Shown here one piece after another: positions 9,342 through 16,741 of a stretch of DNA of 32,397 nucleotides. The stretch lies in the NCBI GenBank assembly GCA_944322975.1, contig CALUQS010000024.1:1-32397 (forward strand), given 5' to 3'. The DNA is from Candidatus Gastranaerophilales bacterium (lineage in GTDB: Bacteria; Cyanobacteriota; Vampirovibrionia; Gastranaerophilales; Gastranaerophilaceae). Position numbers and translations under genes: made by a program. The first letter of the stretch is position 1; each line of letters starts with the position of its first letter. The notes under the pieces are model-generated. The model was given only the letters and a program-made list of their open reading frames with translations, was not told the DNA's origin and did no database searches.

Positions 9342-9839
9342 ATGGATTTAAAAGAAATAATAACAAAGCACGGTAGTACCGTAAGAAATATAATACAAAG
9401 AATAACAAACGAACAAAACGAAGACCTTGAACAGGAGGTCTACACTAAAATATGGAAAAATTCTGATAAATATCAGGAGAAAGGAGTTCTAAACGCTTGG
9501 ATAAGAACAATTAGCGCTAACTTGTCCAAAGATTATTTAAAATCTTCACAAAAAAAATTATCGGATAATACAACAAATGACGAAACTGTTCTCTCGTTTG
9601 TTGCTGACCGCAAAGAAACACCGGAGTCTCTTATGATAAAAAGAGAACGCCAGCAGATGATTTCGGAGGCAATCAATAAACTGAAACCTAAGTTTAGAGA
9701 AGTTATTATGCTTTATGAAATCGAAAACAAATCGTACGAAGAAATTTCACAAAAAATAAAATGTCCTATAGGAACGGTTAAATCTCGTTTATACAACGCC
9801 AAAAAAGAATTGGCTGTTATGTTAGAAAATCTTATTTAG
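9342..9839 (+). CDS. ECF-family RNA polymerase sigma factor
   Basis: The 165-residue protein has the two-domain ECF architecture without region 1 or 3. Region 2 (about residues 1-65) contains NEDLEQEVYTKIWKN and GVLNAWIRTISANLSKDYLK. Region 4 (about 110-160) contains LKPKFREVIMLYEIENKSYEEISQKIKCPIGTVKSRLYNAKKEL, the helix-turn-helix that reads the -35. It starts 4 nt after the anti-sigma gene with no strong Shine-Dalgarno, so translation is probably coupled. It is followed 15 nt later by a Spy-like periplasmic gene. The group suggests control of envelope or metal stress, which is inference. Confidence 0.93.
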   Translation: MDLKEIITKHGSTVRNIIQRITNEQNEDLEQEVYTKIWKNSDKYQEKGVLNAWIRTISANLSKDYLKSSQKKLSDNTTNDETVLSFVADRKETPESLMIKRERQQMISEAINKLKPKFREVIMLYEIENKSYEEISQKIKCPIGTVKSRLYNAKKELAVMLENLI

Positions 9840-9854
9840 AAAGGATTATTAAAT

Positions 9855-10409
9855 ATGAAAAAATCTTTAATTATTGCAGGTCTTGCTGCAAGTGTTTTGC
9901 TTACATCTTCTATGGCTAATGCTGCTGTTTCGCAGAGTGTACCTTCAAATGACAGGCAACCTGCTATAGAAAAACAATTCCCGCAAAAATACGATAAAAA
10001 ATTCGATAAAAAACAACGACCCTCTATCGATGAAAGACTTAAACTCACTGAAGAACAAAAAAAGCAGGCTCATGAAATAAGAATGCAAGGTCATGAACAA
10101 ATAAAGCCTGTATTTGAAAAAATTAAAGCTAAAAAAGCAGAAATAAAAGAAATTGCAGAAAACACAAAACTTTCCGATGAACAAAAGACTAAAAAAATAG
10201 ATGCTCTTGAAGTTGATATCTTAAAACTTAAACAGGAAGCCAGAAAAATCAGAATGCAGAATACAAAAGATTTTGAAGCTATCTTAACTCCGGAGCAAAA
10301 AGCAGAATTCAATAAAATGAAACAGGAAGGCAGAAAAATGCACAAAATGAGAAAACATCATGGCCCTAAAGGTTCTCAAAGACCGATGCCGCCTGCTTTC
10401 CAAAGATAA
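9855..10409 (+). CDS. Periplasmic Spy/CpxP-like LTXXQ protein
   Basis: The 184-residue protein starts with a signal peptide (MKKSLIIAGLAASVLLTSSM, cleavage near ANA at 21-23). The rest is helical and rich in Lys, Glu and Gln. Two LTXXQ motifs, LTEEQ (64-68) and LTPEQ (144-148), mark the Spy/CpxP/CnrX-like superfamily of periplasmic chaperones and stress or metal sensors. The tail is His-, Met- and Lys-rich (MHKMRKHHGPKG), which could bind metal. AAAGGA precedes the ATG. Placed after an anti-sigma/ECF pair, it is either the output of that system or its periplasmic sensor, as CnrX is for CnrY-CnrH. A terminator follows. Confidence 0.85.
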   Translation: MKKSLIIAGLAASVLLTSSMANAAVSQSVPSNDRQPAIEKQFPQKYDKKFDKKQRPSIDERLKLTEEQKKQAHEIRMQGHEQIKPVFEKIKAKKAEIKEIAENTKLSDEQKTKKIDALEVDILKLKQEARKIRMQNTKDFEAILTPEQKAEFNKMKQEGRKMHKMRKHHGPKGSQRPMPPAFQR

Positions 10410-10464
10410 ATCTCAACAGACACACGCATAAAATACCCGAAAATAAACACTCATAATATTTTTC

Positions 10465-10512
10465 AAGACCTCTTATTCCTTTTCCATCTAGAGATAAAGA
10501 GGTCTTTTTTTG
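10465..10512 (+). terminator. Terminator of the ECF/Spy operon
   Basis: AAGACCTCTTAT (from 10465) pairs with ATAAAGAGGTCTT (to 10506, one bulge) around a loop of about 17 nt, followed by seven T. Confidence 0.85.
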
Positions 10513-10627
10513 TATACATGTACACCGCTATGAAAAATGAAAAATAAAAACAAAATTTTATTTCGCATTTTTAATTTTTTGCACAATGATATATTTTTTG
10601 AAATAATTTTATTATAAGAGGAATGTT

Positions 10628-12118
10628 ATGAATAATTTTTGCAAAACTTTAAAAAAAGGTTGTTTTATACTGCCGTTTATATTTGTATTAAATGCACTGC
10701 GTACTTATGCTTTGCAAATAGTTTATCCTAAAACAGCAAACACTGACATAAGCGCGGCATCTACTTTTATTATAGGCAGTACAACACCTGACGCAAAATT
10801 AAAAATTAACGATATTGATGTAAAAGTATATGATAATGGTTCGTTTGTACAGGTAGTGCCGTTGAACAACGGTAAAAACGAGATAAAAATAGATTCACAA
10901 AACCGGACAGCCCATGACAGTGTAACGTATATAATAAACCGTATTCCTCAAAAAATACCTGAATCACTGCAAGCTGCGTTAGAAGAATTTGCACCGGACG
11001 AGTATATTTATGCGGCTGTTTTAAAAGATAATACTCCCCTGCGAGCGCAGCCTGATGATTATGCAAAACGTTTGACACATATGGATAAAGACACGGTCCT
11101 TATGCTAAACGGGAAAAAGGGAGATTATTACAGGGTTTCTTTATCTCCGGCGGAAAATGCCTGGGTAAAAAGTGATTGCATTGTAAATTATTCAACAATA
11201 AATCAAAAAATACTTGCTGCTGCCTCTAAGGTATCAATGTCAGAAGACAGCCTGTATAATTACATTAAAACTGACTTGTCTTTTAAGGTTCCATATAAAT
11301 TACAAGAAACCACTAACGGTTTAAATATGGAATTGTATAATTTAGAAAAAAATGCGGCTGATACAATGCTTTTTCAAACAAGCGGAGACATAAAAAGCCT
11401 TACAATAAACTCTGTTTCACCGGATAAAACATCAACTTATTATATAGAATTAAAAAATAAATTATGGGGTTATAGAGCCTATTATGAAGGCAATACCCTC
11501 GTTTTAAAAATACGAAAATCTCCTGTAATTGATATAGAAAAACCGCTAAAAGACATAACAATTTTTCTTGATGCCGGTCATGGTGCGGATGATTCCGGTG
11601 CAATAGGTCCTACCGGAGAAAAAGAGAAAGATATTAATCTTGATATTGTAAAAAAATTGAAAAAGGTTCTGGAAGATGAAGGCGCAAAAGTCCTGTTAAC
11701 AAGAACTGATGACAGCCATGTAGGTTTGTATGACAGGGTTAAAATGATACAAAACTCTGATGCCTTGATATCTTTGAGCCTGCATGCCAATGCGTTGTCT
11801 GATGGTGCTGATCCGTATGAAAAACACGGAACATCTGTTTTATATTACAATCCCGAATCAGTTCAGCTGGCTAAAACACTTAGAGATGTTATTACAAAAG
11901 AACTCTCCACAAAAGATGACGGTGTTGCTATGTATAGCCTTGTTATGACCCGTCCGACCATGCCGTTGTCTGTTTTAATAGAAGTTGCATATATGATTCA
12001 TCCTGATGAATATAAATTATTATTAGATGAAAATTTCAGGCAAAAAGCCGCAGAATCTGTTAGAGACGGGCTCAAACAGTATTTATTAAATTCTGTTAAA
12101 ACTGACGGAATTAATTAA
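10628..12118 (+). CDS. N-acetylmuramoyl-L-alanine amidase (Amidase_3) with SH3-like domain
   Basis: Amidase_3 enzymes cut the bond between N-acetylmuramic acid and L-Ala in peptidoglycan. The 496-residue protein has an N-terminal signal or anchor segment (about 8-28), an Ig-like/PEGA-like segment (about 35-100, TFIIGSTTPDAKLKIN), an SH3-like region (about 120-185, TPLRAQPDDYAKRLTHMDKD), a beta-rich AMIN-like region, and the catalytic domain from about 310. Zinc ligands are His318 (DAGHG), Glu333 (GEKEKD) and His386 (SLHAN). The catalytic Glu is Glu452 (IEVAY). All are present, so it should be active in the periplasm. AGAGGAA precedes the ATG. It stands alone and probably acts in daughter-cell separation. 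Confidence 0.93.
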   Translation: MNNFCKTLKKGCFILPFIFVLNALRTYALQIVYPKTANTDISAASTFIIGSTTPDAKLKINDIDVKVYDNGSFVQVVPLNNGKNEIKIDSQNRTAHDSVTYIINRIPQKIPESLQAALEEFAPDEYIYAAVLKDNTPLRAQPDDYAKRLTHMDKDTVLMLNGKKGDYYRVSLSPAENAWVKSDCIVNYSTINQKILAAASKVSMSEDSLYNYIKTDLSFKVPYKLQETTNGLNMELYNLEKNAADTMLFQTSGDIKSLTINSVSPDKTSTYYIELKNKLWGYRAYYEGNTLVLKIRKSPVIDIEKPLKDITIFLDAGHGADDSGAIGPTGEKEKDINLDIVKKLKKVLEDEGAKVLLTRTDDSHVGLYDRVKMIQNSDALISLSLHANALSDGADPYEKHGTSVLYYNPESVQLAKTLRDVITKELSTKDDGVAMYSLVMTRPTMPLSVLIEVAYMIHPDEYKLLLDENFRQKAAESVRDGLKQYLLNSVKTDGIN

Positions 12119-12126
12119 ATATAGTG

Positions 12127-12155
12127 TTGACAGCGTAGTCATGCAGTGATACAAT
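12127..12155 (+). promoter_or_regulatory. Strong sigma-70 promoter upstream of the 173-residue protein gene
   Basis: A consensus TTGACA (12127-12132), a 17-nt spacer and TACAAT (12150-12155). The leader to the ATG at 12280 is about 118 nt. It contains a hairpin AAAGGTTT-AA-AAACCTTT near 12184-12201 that is not followed by a T run. Confidence 0.75.
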
Positions 12156-12279
12156 ATAAAAAATTTAAGATAACGCTTTGAAAAAGGTTTAAAAACCTTT
12201 GTACATAAGGGTTTCGGTTTTTATCTATCAGTTAAAATATTAGTTAAAATTTTACGAAGAGAATTTATAGGAAAGACCA

Positions 12280-12801
12280 ATGCAAGTTTCTGTAGTTAAA
12301 ACAACAGAACCTAAAAACATAAGCATACCTGCAGCCACCGCGGTTGGAGGTGCTGCCGGACTTGCTTTGCGTTATACCATACCGGTTTACAAACCCGAAA
12401 TGGACTATTTCATGTTTAATATGTTCGATTCTTATAAAGAGGATAATGTCAATTCCGTAAAAAAAGATGCTGTTGAAAAAGCTGAAGAACTTTTAAAATC
12501 CGATAAAGAAAACGAAGTTTTAAAATTATTTATAAAAAAAGCAAAGGCAAAAACATTAAAACAGCTAAAAGAAGCAAAAGCAGCTATAAAAAGCGCTCCT
12601 CAAGAGGTTCAAGAAAAGGTAACAGATATGATTAATAATCTGGCTGCAAAAATGAAAGCTTCTAAAAGTATTACTGTTGCAAATATTAAAAATGCCGCAA
12701 AACAGTCAAGACCGTATTCACACTTTATTCTTCCCGGTGCTGCTTTAGGCGCGTTAGTCGGCTATGCTTATAACGTTGTAGGCACCATCAACGAAGACTA
12801 A
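12280..12801 (+). CDS. Uncharacterised membrane protein with two glycine-rich hydrophobic ends
   Basis: I recognise no family. The 173-residue protein has a Gly/Ala-rich hydrophobic segment near the N-terminus (about 16-36, PAATAVGGAAGLALRYTIPV) and another near the C-terminus (about 147-168, ILPGAALGALVGYAYNVVG). Between them is a long Lys- and Glu-rich helical region (about 55-140). The glycine-zipper look suggests both ends insert in a membrane or pack together, leaving the charged middle on one side. The ATG has AGGAAAG upstream. It has its own strong promoter and converges on kdsC with a 20-nt gap. Confidence 0.75.
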   Translation: MQVSVVKTTEPKNISIPAATAVGGAAGLALRYTIPVYKPEMDYFMFNMFDSYKEDNVNSVKKDAVEKAEELLKSDKENEVLKLFIKKAKAKTLKQLKEAKAAIKSAPQEVQEKVTDMINNLAAKMKASKSITVANIKNAAKQSRPYSHFILPGAALGALVGYAYNVVGTINED

Positions 12802-12821
12802 TCTGTTTCATAAACCAATCT

Positions 12822-13355
12822 TTATTCTTTGTTAATTATGGAACCGACTATGTCGTCATATTTGCCTGTTGCTTTTAAAATTATGTCGCACAATTCTCTT
12901 ACGGCGCCCCTGCCGCCATTTTTAGAGGAAATAAAATCTGCATATTTTTGCACTTCTTCTACTGCATCGTTCGGGCATGAAGGCAGTCCTACAATTTTTA
13001 AACAGCAAATGTCCGGCAAATCATCGCCCATATATGCTATTTCATATGGTTGCAGATTGTATTCTATCATTATATCTTTTAGTGCTGCTATTTTATTTTT
13101 GCAGCCTTCGACAAGTTTTGTCATTGCCAGATTATTGAATCTGTGGCGGACAGTACCGTTCTGGCGTGCTGTTATAATAGCTGTAACAAAACCTGTTTTG
13201 TTTAGCATTACAATCCCCTGACCGTCTTTTGCGTTAAAGGTTTTGTATTCAACTCCGTTTTCATCAAAAGTAAGGGAGCCGTCAGTCATAACTCCATCGA
13301 CATCAAGCACAAGTGCCTTTATTTTTGCAGCTTTTTCAATGATTCCTTTATTCAT
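12822..13355 (-). CDS. kdsC: 3-deoxy-D-manno-octulosonate 8-phosphate phosphatase KdsC
   Basis: KdsC dephosphorylates Kdo-8-phosphate to Kdo, the inner-core LPS sugar, in the cytosol. The 177-residue protein is a compact haloacid-dehalogenase phosphatase of normal length. The nucleophile and general acid are in DVDGVMTDG (Asp18, Asp20), followed by FNAKDGQGI, VTAIITARQN, and the metal-binding YMGDDLPDI. The C-terminal GGRGAVRELCDIIL is the KdsC-specific signature. Its ATG overlaps the kdsD stop by one base (TGATG), so the two are translationally coupled. Confidence 0.95.
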   Translation of the reverse strand: MNKGIIEKAAKIKALVLDVDGVMTDGSLTFDENGVEYKTFNAKDGQGIVMLNKTGFVTAIITARQNGTVRHRFNNLAMTKLVEGCKNKIAALKDIMIEYNLQPYEIAYMGDDLPDICCLKIVGLPSCPNDAVEEVQKYADFISSKNGGRGAVRELCDIILKATGKYDDIVGSIINKE

Positions 13356-14341
13356 CAGGCGACACCCGCTCTTAGTAGGTCGTGTATGTGTATAAGTCCG
13401 GTTGGTTTGCCTGCATTATCACATACAGCAAGTGAAGTAATTGAGTGTTTTTCCATAATATGTAAAGCTTTGGCAGCCAAATCAGTAGACAAAATAACTT
13501 TAGGATTTTTGGTCATGACTTCTTTTGCAATCAAAGAAGAAGTGTTGTTGTATTTAAGTAATGTGCGTCTTATGTCTCCGTCTGTTAAAATACCGGTCAT
13601 TATACCGTTATTGTCTACCATTATGGCACAGCCGAGTCGTTTATCTGAAATAAACTGAATAGTGTCGAGGAAGGTTGTATTTTCGCTTAAAACAGGGATT
13701 CTGTCGCCGGTAATCATTAAATCCGAAACGTGATACAAAACTCCGCGCCCTAAAGCACCGGATGGGTGGAACATGAGAAAATCTTCTTCTGTAAAACCGC
13801 GTTTTTTAAGCAGACATATTGCCACGGCATCACCCATCGCAAGAGTTGCCGTAGTGCTTGCTGTCGGAGCTTTACCCAGCGGACATGCCTCTTTTTCCAC
13901 TGAAACATCAAGGACTACGTCTGACTTTTTGCCGAGAGTAGATTCTTTTTTGCCGGTCATTGCAATCATTTTTACGCCGAAACGTTCAATTAACGGTAAA
14001 AGATTCATTAATTCTGCTGTTTCTCCGCTGTTAGATATAGCTATTACCACATCATCACGGGTGATAAGACCGGAATCTCCATGGGTGCTTTCTGCCGGAT
14101 GCAAAAAATAAGAAGGAGTGCCTGTAGAAGACAGGGTTGCTGCAATTTTTTTGCCAATATGCCCTGATTTTCCCATACCTGTAACGATTACGCGACCTTT
14201 GCAGTTGTAGAGAATATCTATAGCTTTTTCAAAGTCTTCGCCGATTCTTTCTTTCAGCTTTAAAATAGAATCAGCCTCGATTTGCAGCACTTCAAGTGCC
14301 AAATCATGTATGGAATTAATTTTATTTAAAGTTTGCAGCAT
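13355..14341 (-). CDS. kdsD: Arabinose-5-phosphate isomerase KdsD
   Basis: KdsD converts ribulose-5-phosphate to arabinose-5-phosphate, the first step of Kdo synthesis. The 328-residue protein has the usual SIS domain (about 40-180; VTGMGKSGHIGKKIAATLSSTGTPSYFLHPAESTHGDSG split over two strands, and AISNSGETAEL). LMFHPSGALGRG leads into two CBS domains (about 205-328). GGAGAGG precedes the ATG at 14341. It is the first gene of kdsD-kdsC and has its own promoter, whose -35 hexamer coincides with that of the divergent permease gene. Confidence 0.95.
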   Translation of the reverse strand: MLQTLNKINSIHDLALEVLQIEADSILKLKERIGEDFEKAIDILYNCKGRVIVTGMGKSGHIGKKIAATLSSTGTPSYFLHPAESTHGDSGLITRDDVVIAISNSGETAELMNLLPLIERFGVKMIAMTGKKESTLGKKSDVVLDVSVEKEACPLGKAPTASTTATLAMGDAVAICLLKKRGFTEEDFLMFHPSGALGRGVLYHVSDLMITGDRIPVLSENTTFLDTIQFISDKRLGCAIMVDNNGIMTGILTDGDIRRTLLKYNNTSSLIAKEVMTKNPKVILSTDLAAKALHIMEKHSITSLAVCDNAGKPTGLIHIHDLLRAGVA

Positions 14342-14373
14342 ATTACCTCTCCGGAGCCTTAATATTATTATTA

Positions 14374-14403
14374 ATTATATGATAAATTCCGCAAAGTTTG
14401 CAA
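14374..14403 (-). promoter_or_regulatory. Promoter of kdsD-kdsC
   Basis: On the minus strand TTGCAA (14403-14398), an 18-nt spacer, then TATAAT (14379-14374). The start site is near 14367, about 26 nt before the kdsD ATG. TTGCAA is palindromic and also serves as -35 for the divergent permease promoter. Confidence 0.65.
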
Positions 14404-14428
14404 AAAAATTCGCAATATTTGTTATAAT
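14398..14428 (+). promoter_or_regulatory. Promoter of the ABC permease gene, adjacent to its start codon
   Basis: TTGCAA (14398-14403), a 19-nt spacer, and TGT-TATAAT (14423-14428, extended -10). The GTG at 14435 lies 6 nt after the -10, so transcription would begin at the start codon. No Shine-Dalgarno is present. Confidence 0.6.
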
Positions 14429-14434
14429 TTGTTT

Positions 14435-15310
14435 GTGAAGGATTTTTTAAAAAAATTTTTTAATGAACAAATTCGGATAAACCTGCTGGTTATGCCTGCA
14501 TTAGCAGGGACTTTAGTGTTTATTATCATACCGGTATTTTTTTCTTTTTATTTAAGTTTTTGTAAATGGGATTTATTGTCAGCAATAAAATTTGTCGGGC
14601 TGCAAAATTACACAGAGCTTTTTAGTTCACAGGAATTTGGTTTAATAATAAAAAATACTTTTGTTTTTGCGTTATCGACTGTGCTTATTGCAATCATAGT
14701 TCCGTTAATACTTGCCGCAGTGTTAAATAATAAAATCAGAGGCAGCGAGTTTTTTAAAACCGCTTATTTTTTGCCTTTTATTACGCCTATGATTGTTATA
14801 GCAATAGCGTGGGAGTGGATTTTTGACCCTAATAACGGGCTTTTAAACTTCATTTTGAGAGCTCATATAAACTGGCTTTATGACACAAAAACAGCAATGA
14901 TTGCGTTAATTATCGTTTCTGCCTGGAAACTTGTCGGATATAATATGGTAATTTTTTTGTCAGGATTTTCTTCCATAAATCCAAATATTTATGAGTCATC
15001 AAAAATAGACGGCGCAAATCCTGTTCAAACTTTTTTTAGAATTACCCTGCCGTTGTTAAGCCCTACAGTGTTTTTTGTTCTTGTTATTACAACTATTTCG
15101 TCATTTCAGGTGTTCGATTTGATTTATCTTATGACACAGGGCGGTCCGATGGATTCTACAAACGTGCTTGTTTACTGGATATACAAAAATGCGTTTGAGT
15201 ATTTTAATACGGGAGAAGCTTCTGCCGGAGCCTATATATTATTTTTGATAATACTTGTGTTAACTGTTATCCAGTGGACAACCCGTAAAAAATGGGTAGC
15301 TAATGAATAA
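14435..15310 (+). CDS. Sugar ABC transporter permease (MalF/UgpA type), orphan
   Basis: An inner-membrane permease of the carbohydrate ABC importer class with about six membrane helices. The conserved EAA loop is YESSKIDGANPVQTFFRITLPLL (about residues 186-208 in two stretches), which docks the ATPase. Other family features are GLQNYTELF, YFLPFITPMIVIAIAWEWIFDPNNGLLN, and MTQGGPMDSTNVLVYWIY. I start it at GTG 14435; a TTG at 14429 directly abuts the -10 box. The 291-residue length is normal. No second permease, binding protein or ATPase lies beside it, so its partners must be elsewhere or the system is a remnant. Substrate unknown. Confidence 0.88.
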   Translation: MKDFLKKFFNEQIRINLLVMPALAGTLVFIIIPVFFSFYLSFCKWDLLSAIKFVGLQNYTELFSSQEFGLIIKNTFVFALSTVLIAIIVPLILAAVLNNKIRGSEFFKTAYFLPFITPMIVIAIAWEWIFDPNNGLLNFILRAHINWLYDTKTAMIALIIVSAWKLVGYNMVIFLSGFSSINPNIYESSKIDGANPVQTFFRITLPLLSPTVFFVLVITTISSFQVFDLIYLMTQGGPMDSTNVLVYWIYKNAFEYFNTGEASAGAYILFLIILVLTVIQWTTRKKWVANE

Positions 15311-15344
15311 GGTATTATAAAACTCAATCGTGTATATGAATTTC

Positions 15345-15373
15345 TTGTAAAAGATACATTTTGCATGTAAAAT
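15345..15373 (+). promoter_or_regulatory. Promoter of the microprotein / M23 peptidase / LptD-like unit
   Basis: TTGTAA (15345-15350), a 17-nt spacer, TAAAAT (15368-15373). The start is near 15380, about 26 nt before the small ORF at 15406. Confidence 0.6.
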
Positions 15374-15405
15374 AGTTATTGTTAATCATTTACGGATAAG
15401 TAAAA

Positions 15406-15510
15406 ATGGAATTTTTCAGAAAAAATCAAAAAGTTATTATAGGAATAATATTTGTCGCATTTATTTTGTTTGCAATAGCACCAGTATTGATTGCATTTGT
15501 ATCAAAATAA
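15406..15510 (+). CDS. 34-residue single-pass membrane microprotein
   Basis: A short frame with a basic N-terminus (MEFFRKNQK) followed by one hydrophobic helix (about residues 10-32, ending ALIAFVSK-like). GGATAAG lies upstream of the ATG and a good promoter about 30 nt further up, so it looks expressed. The next 60 bases stay open in the -1 frame, reading TPAKIVGSSLPDNQGGKCSG before a stop at 15568-15570. A one-base shift at the AAAA run (15503-15507) would make a 55-residue protein. Family unknown. It may be a leader or anchor peptide of the following peptidase gene. Confidence 0.55.
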   Translation: MEFFRKNQKVIIGIIFVAFILFAIAPVLIAFVSK

Positions 15511-15578
15511 CACCGGCAAAAATAGTTGGAAGCAGTTTGCCTGATAACCAAGGCGGCAAATGTTCAGGATAACAATAA

Positions 15579-16724
15579 ATGTCGCATAAAGCACATTCAA
15601 TCATAAATAAAAGCTTTGTTCGGGATATAATAAAAGCTTTTCTTATATTTATAATCATATTCTCTTTTGGAACTGACGCATTTTGCAACCAGAACCATAT
15701 CGAAAAAAAGAGAAAAGAAACCCATGCAAAAGTTGTCAAACTTAAACGGCTGGAAAGCATAGAAACAAATAAACTCTATAAAAACCAGCAGCGTCTTGAA
15801 AATGCAACTAAAAAGCTTAAATCAACAAAACAGGAATATCAAGATGCGCAGCAGCAGCTTATAGAAACCGAAAAAAATTTGAATGACACACTCAGTGATT
15901 TTTCTGCAACAGAATTGTTGGCCAAAAAACGCATAAGACAAATTTTTAAAAAACAAAGACGCGGTATGTTCCAGCTTTTGCTTGCTACAACGGACATAAA
16001 TACGTTTCTTGACAGGATTTATTATCAAAATGTCATAACCAAAAAAGATAAGAAAAAATTATCTTATTTAAAAGAAAAATCAAGAAGAATAGCCCTTTTG
16101 CGCAGTCAGCTTGAACAACAAAAAACAATCATTGCATATTCCATTAAAAGTATAAATGCCCAGCAGCAGTATATTCAAGGGGCAATAAGCCAGAATGAGT
16201 CATCAATTCAAAGATACAGAACTGATAGAGCTTATTACGAAAAAGCAGAAAAAGAACTTGCAAAACAATCTGAAGCGCTGGGCAGAATGATTAATAAAAA
16301 CACAAAAGGCTCAACTGTTAAAGTCGTTTCCGGTTTTATGAAACCGATTGCAGGTCCTATTACTTCGCCGTTCGGCTACAGAACCCACCCCATATTTAAA
16401 CGTACTATTTTCCACTCCGGCATTGATATCGGCGGTATAAACGGAGGAAAAATCAGGGCGGCAAACTCGGGCAAAGTCCTTTATTCCGGCTGGTACGGCG
16501 GTTACGGTAAAGTTGTTATACTTGACCATGGTTTAGTTAACGGCAAACCGACAACAACACTGTATGCGCATATGTCTGGCTATGTGGTCAGCCCCGGTCA
16601 AAGTGTTTTAAAAGGTCAGGTTATTGGTTATGAAGGGTCAACCGGCTACAGCACCGGCCCTCATTGCCACTTTGAAGTTAGGGTTAACGGACGCCCTCAA
16701 AATCCGTTGAATTATATTAAATAA
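15579..16724 (+). CDS. M23 (LytM) metallopeptidase with coiled coil, EnvC/NlpD-like
   Basis: The 381-residue protein has an N-terminal signal anchor (about 16-34), a long coiled-coil region (about 40-245), and a C-terminal M23 domain (about 255-381). The zinc ligands are present: HSGIDIG (H-x3-D) and the HCH motif in TGPHCHFEV. LYAHMSGYVVSPGQSVLKGQVIGYEGSTGYS is typical. With ligands intact it is probably an active endopeptidase, unlike E. coli EnvC, which only activates amidases. The coiled coil suggests docking to divisome or amidase partners. AGGA lies upstream of the ATG. The LptD-like gene follows after 17 nt, probably in the same operon. Confidence 0.93.
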   Translation: MSHKAHSIINKSFVRDIIKAFLIFIIIFSFGTDAFCNQNHIEKKRKETHAKVVKLKRLESIETNKLYKNQQRLENATKKLKSTKQEYQDAQQQLIETEKNLNDTLSDFSATELLAKKRIRQIFKKQRRGMFQLLLATTDINTFLDRIYYQNVITKKDKKKLSYLKEKSRRIALLRSQLEQQKTIIAYSIKSINAQQQYIQGAISQNESSIQRYRTDRAYYEKAEKELAKQSEALGRMINKNTKGSTVKVVSGFMKPIAGPITSPFGYRTHPIFKRTIFHSGIDIGGINGGKIRAANSGKVLYSGWYGGYGKVVILDHGLVNGKPTTTLYAHMSGYVVSPGQSVLKGQVIGYEGSTGYSTGPHCHFEVRVNGRPQNPLNYIK

Positions 16725-16741
16725 GATAAAGGTGCAATTTA

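Noticed and set aside
14429-14434. TTG start for the ABC permease
   Set aside because: It directly abuts the -10 hexamer, so it could not be on the transcript; GTG 14435 is preferred.
15461-15760. Minus-strand frame over the microprotein and M23 gene start
   Set aside because: It is antisense to two better-supported plus-strand genes, with no family signal.
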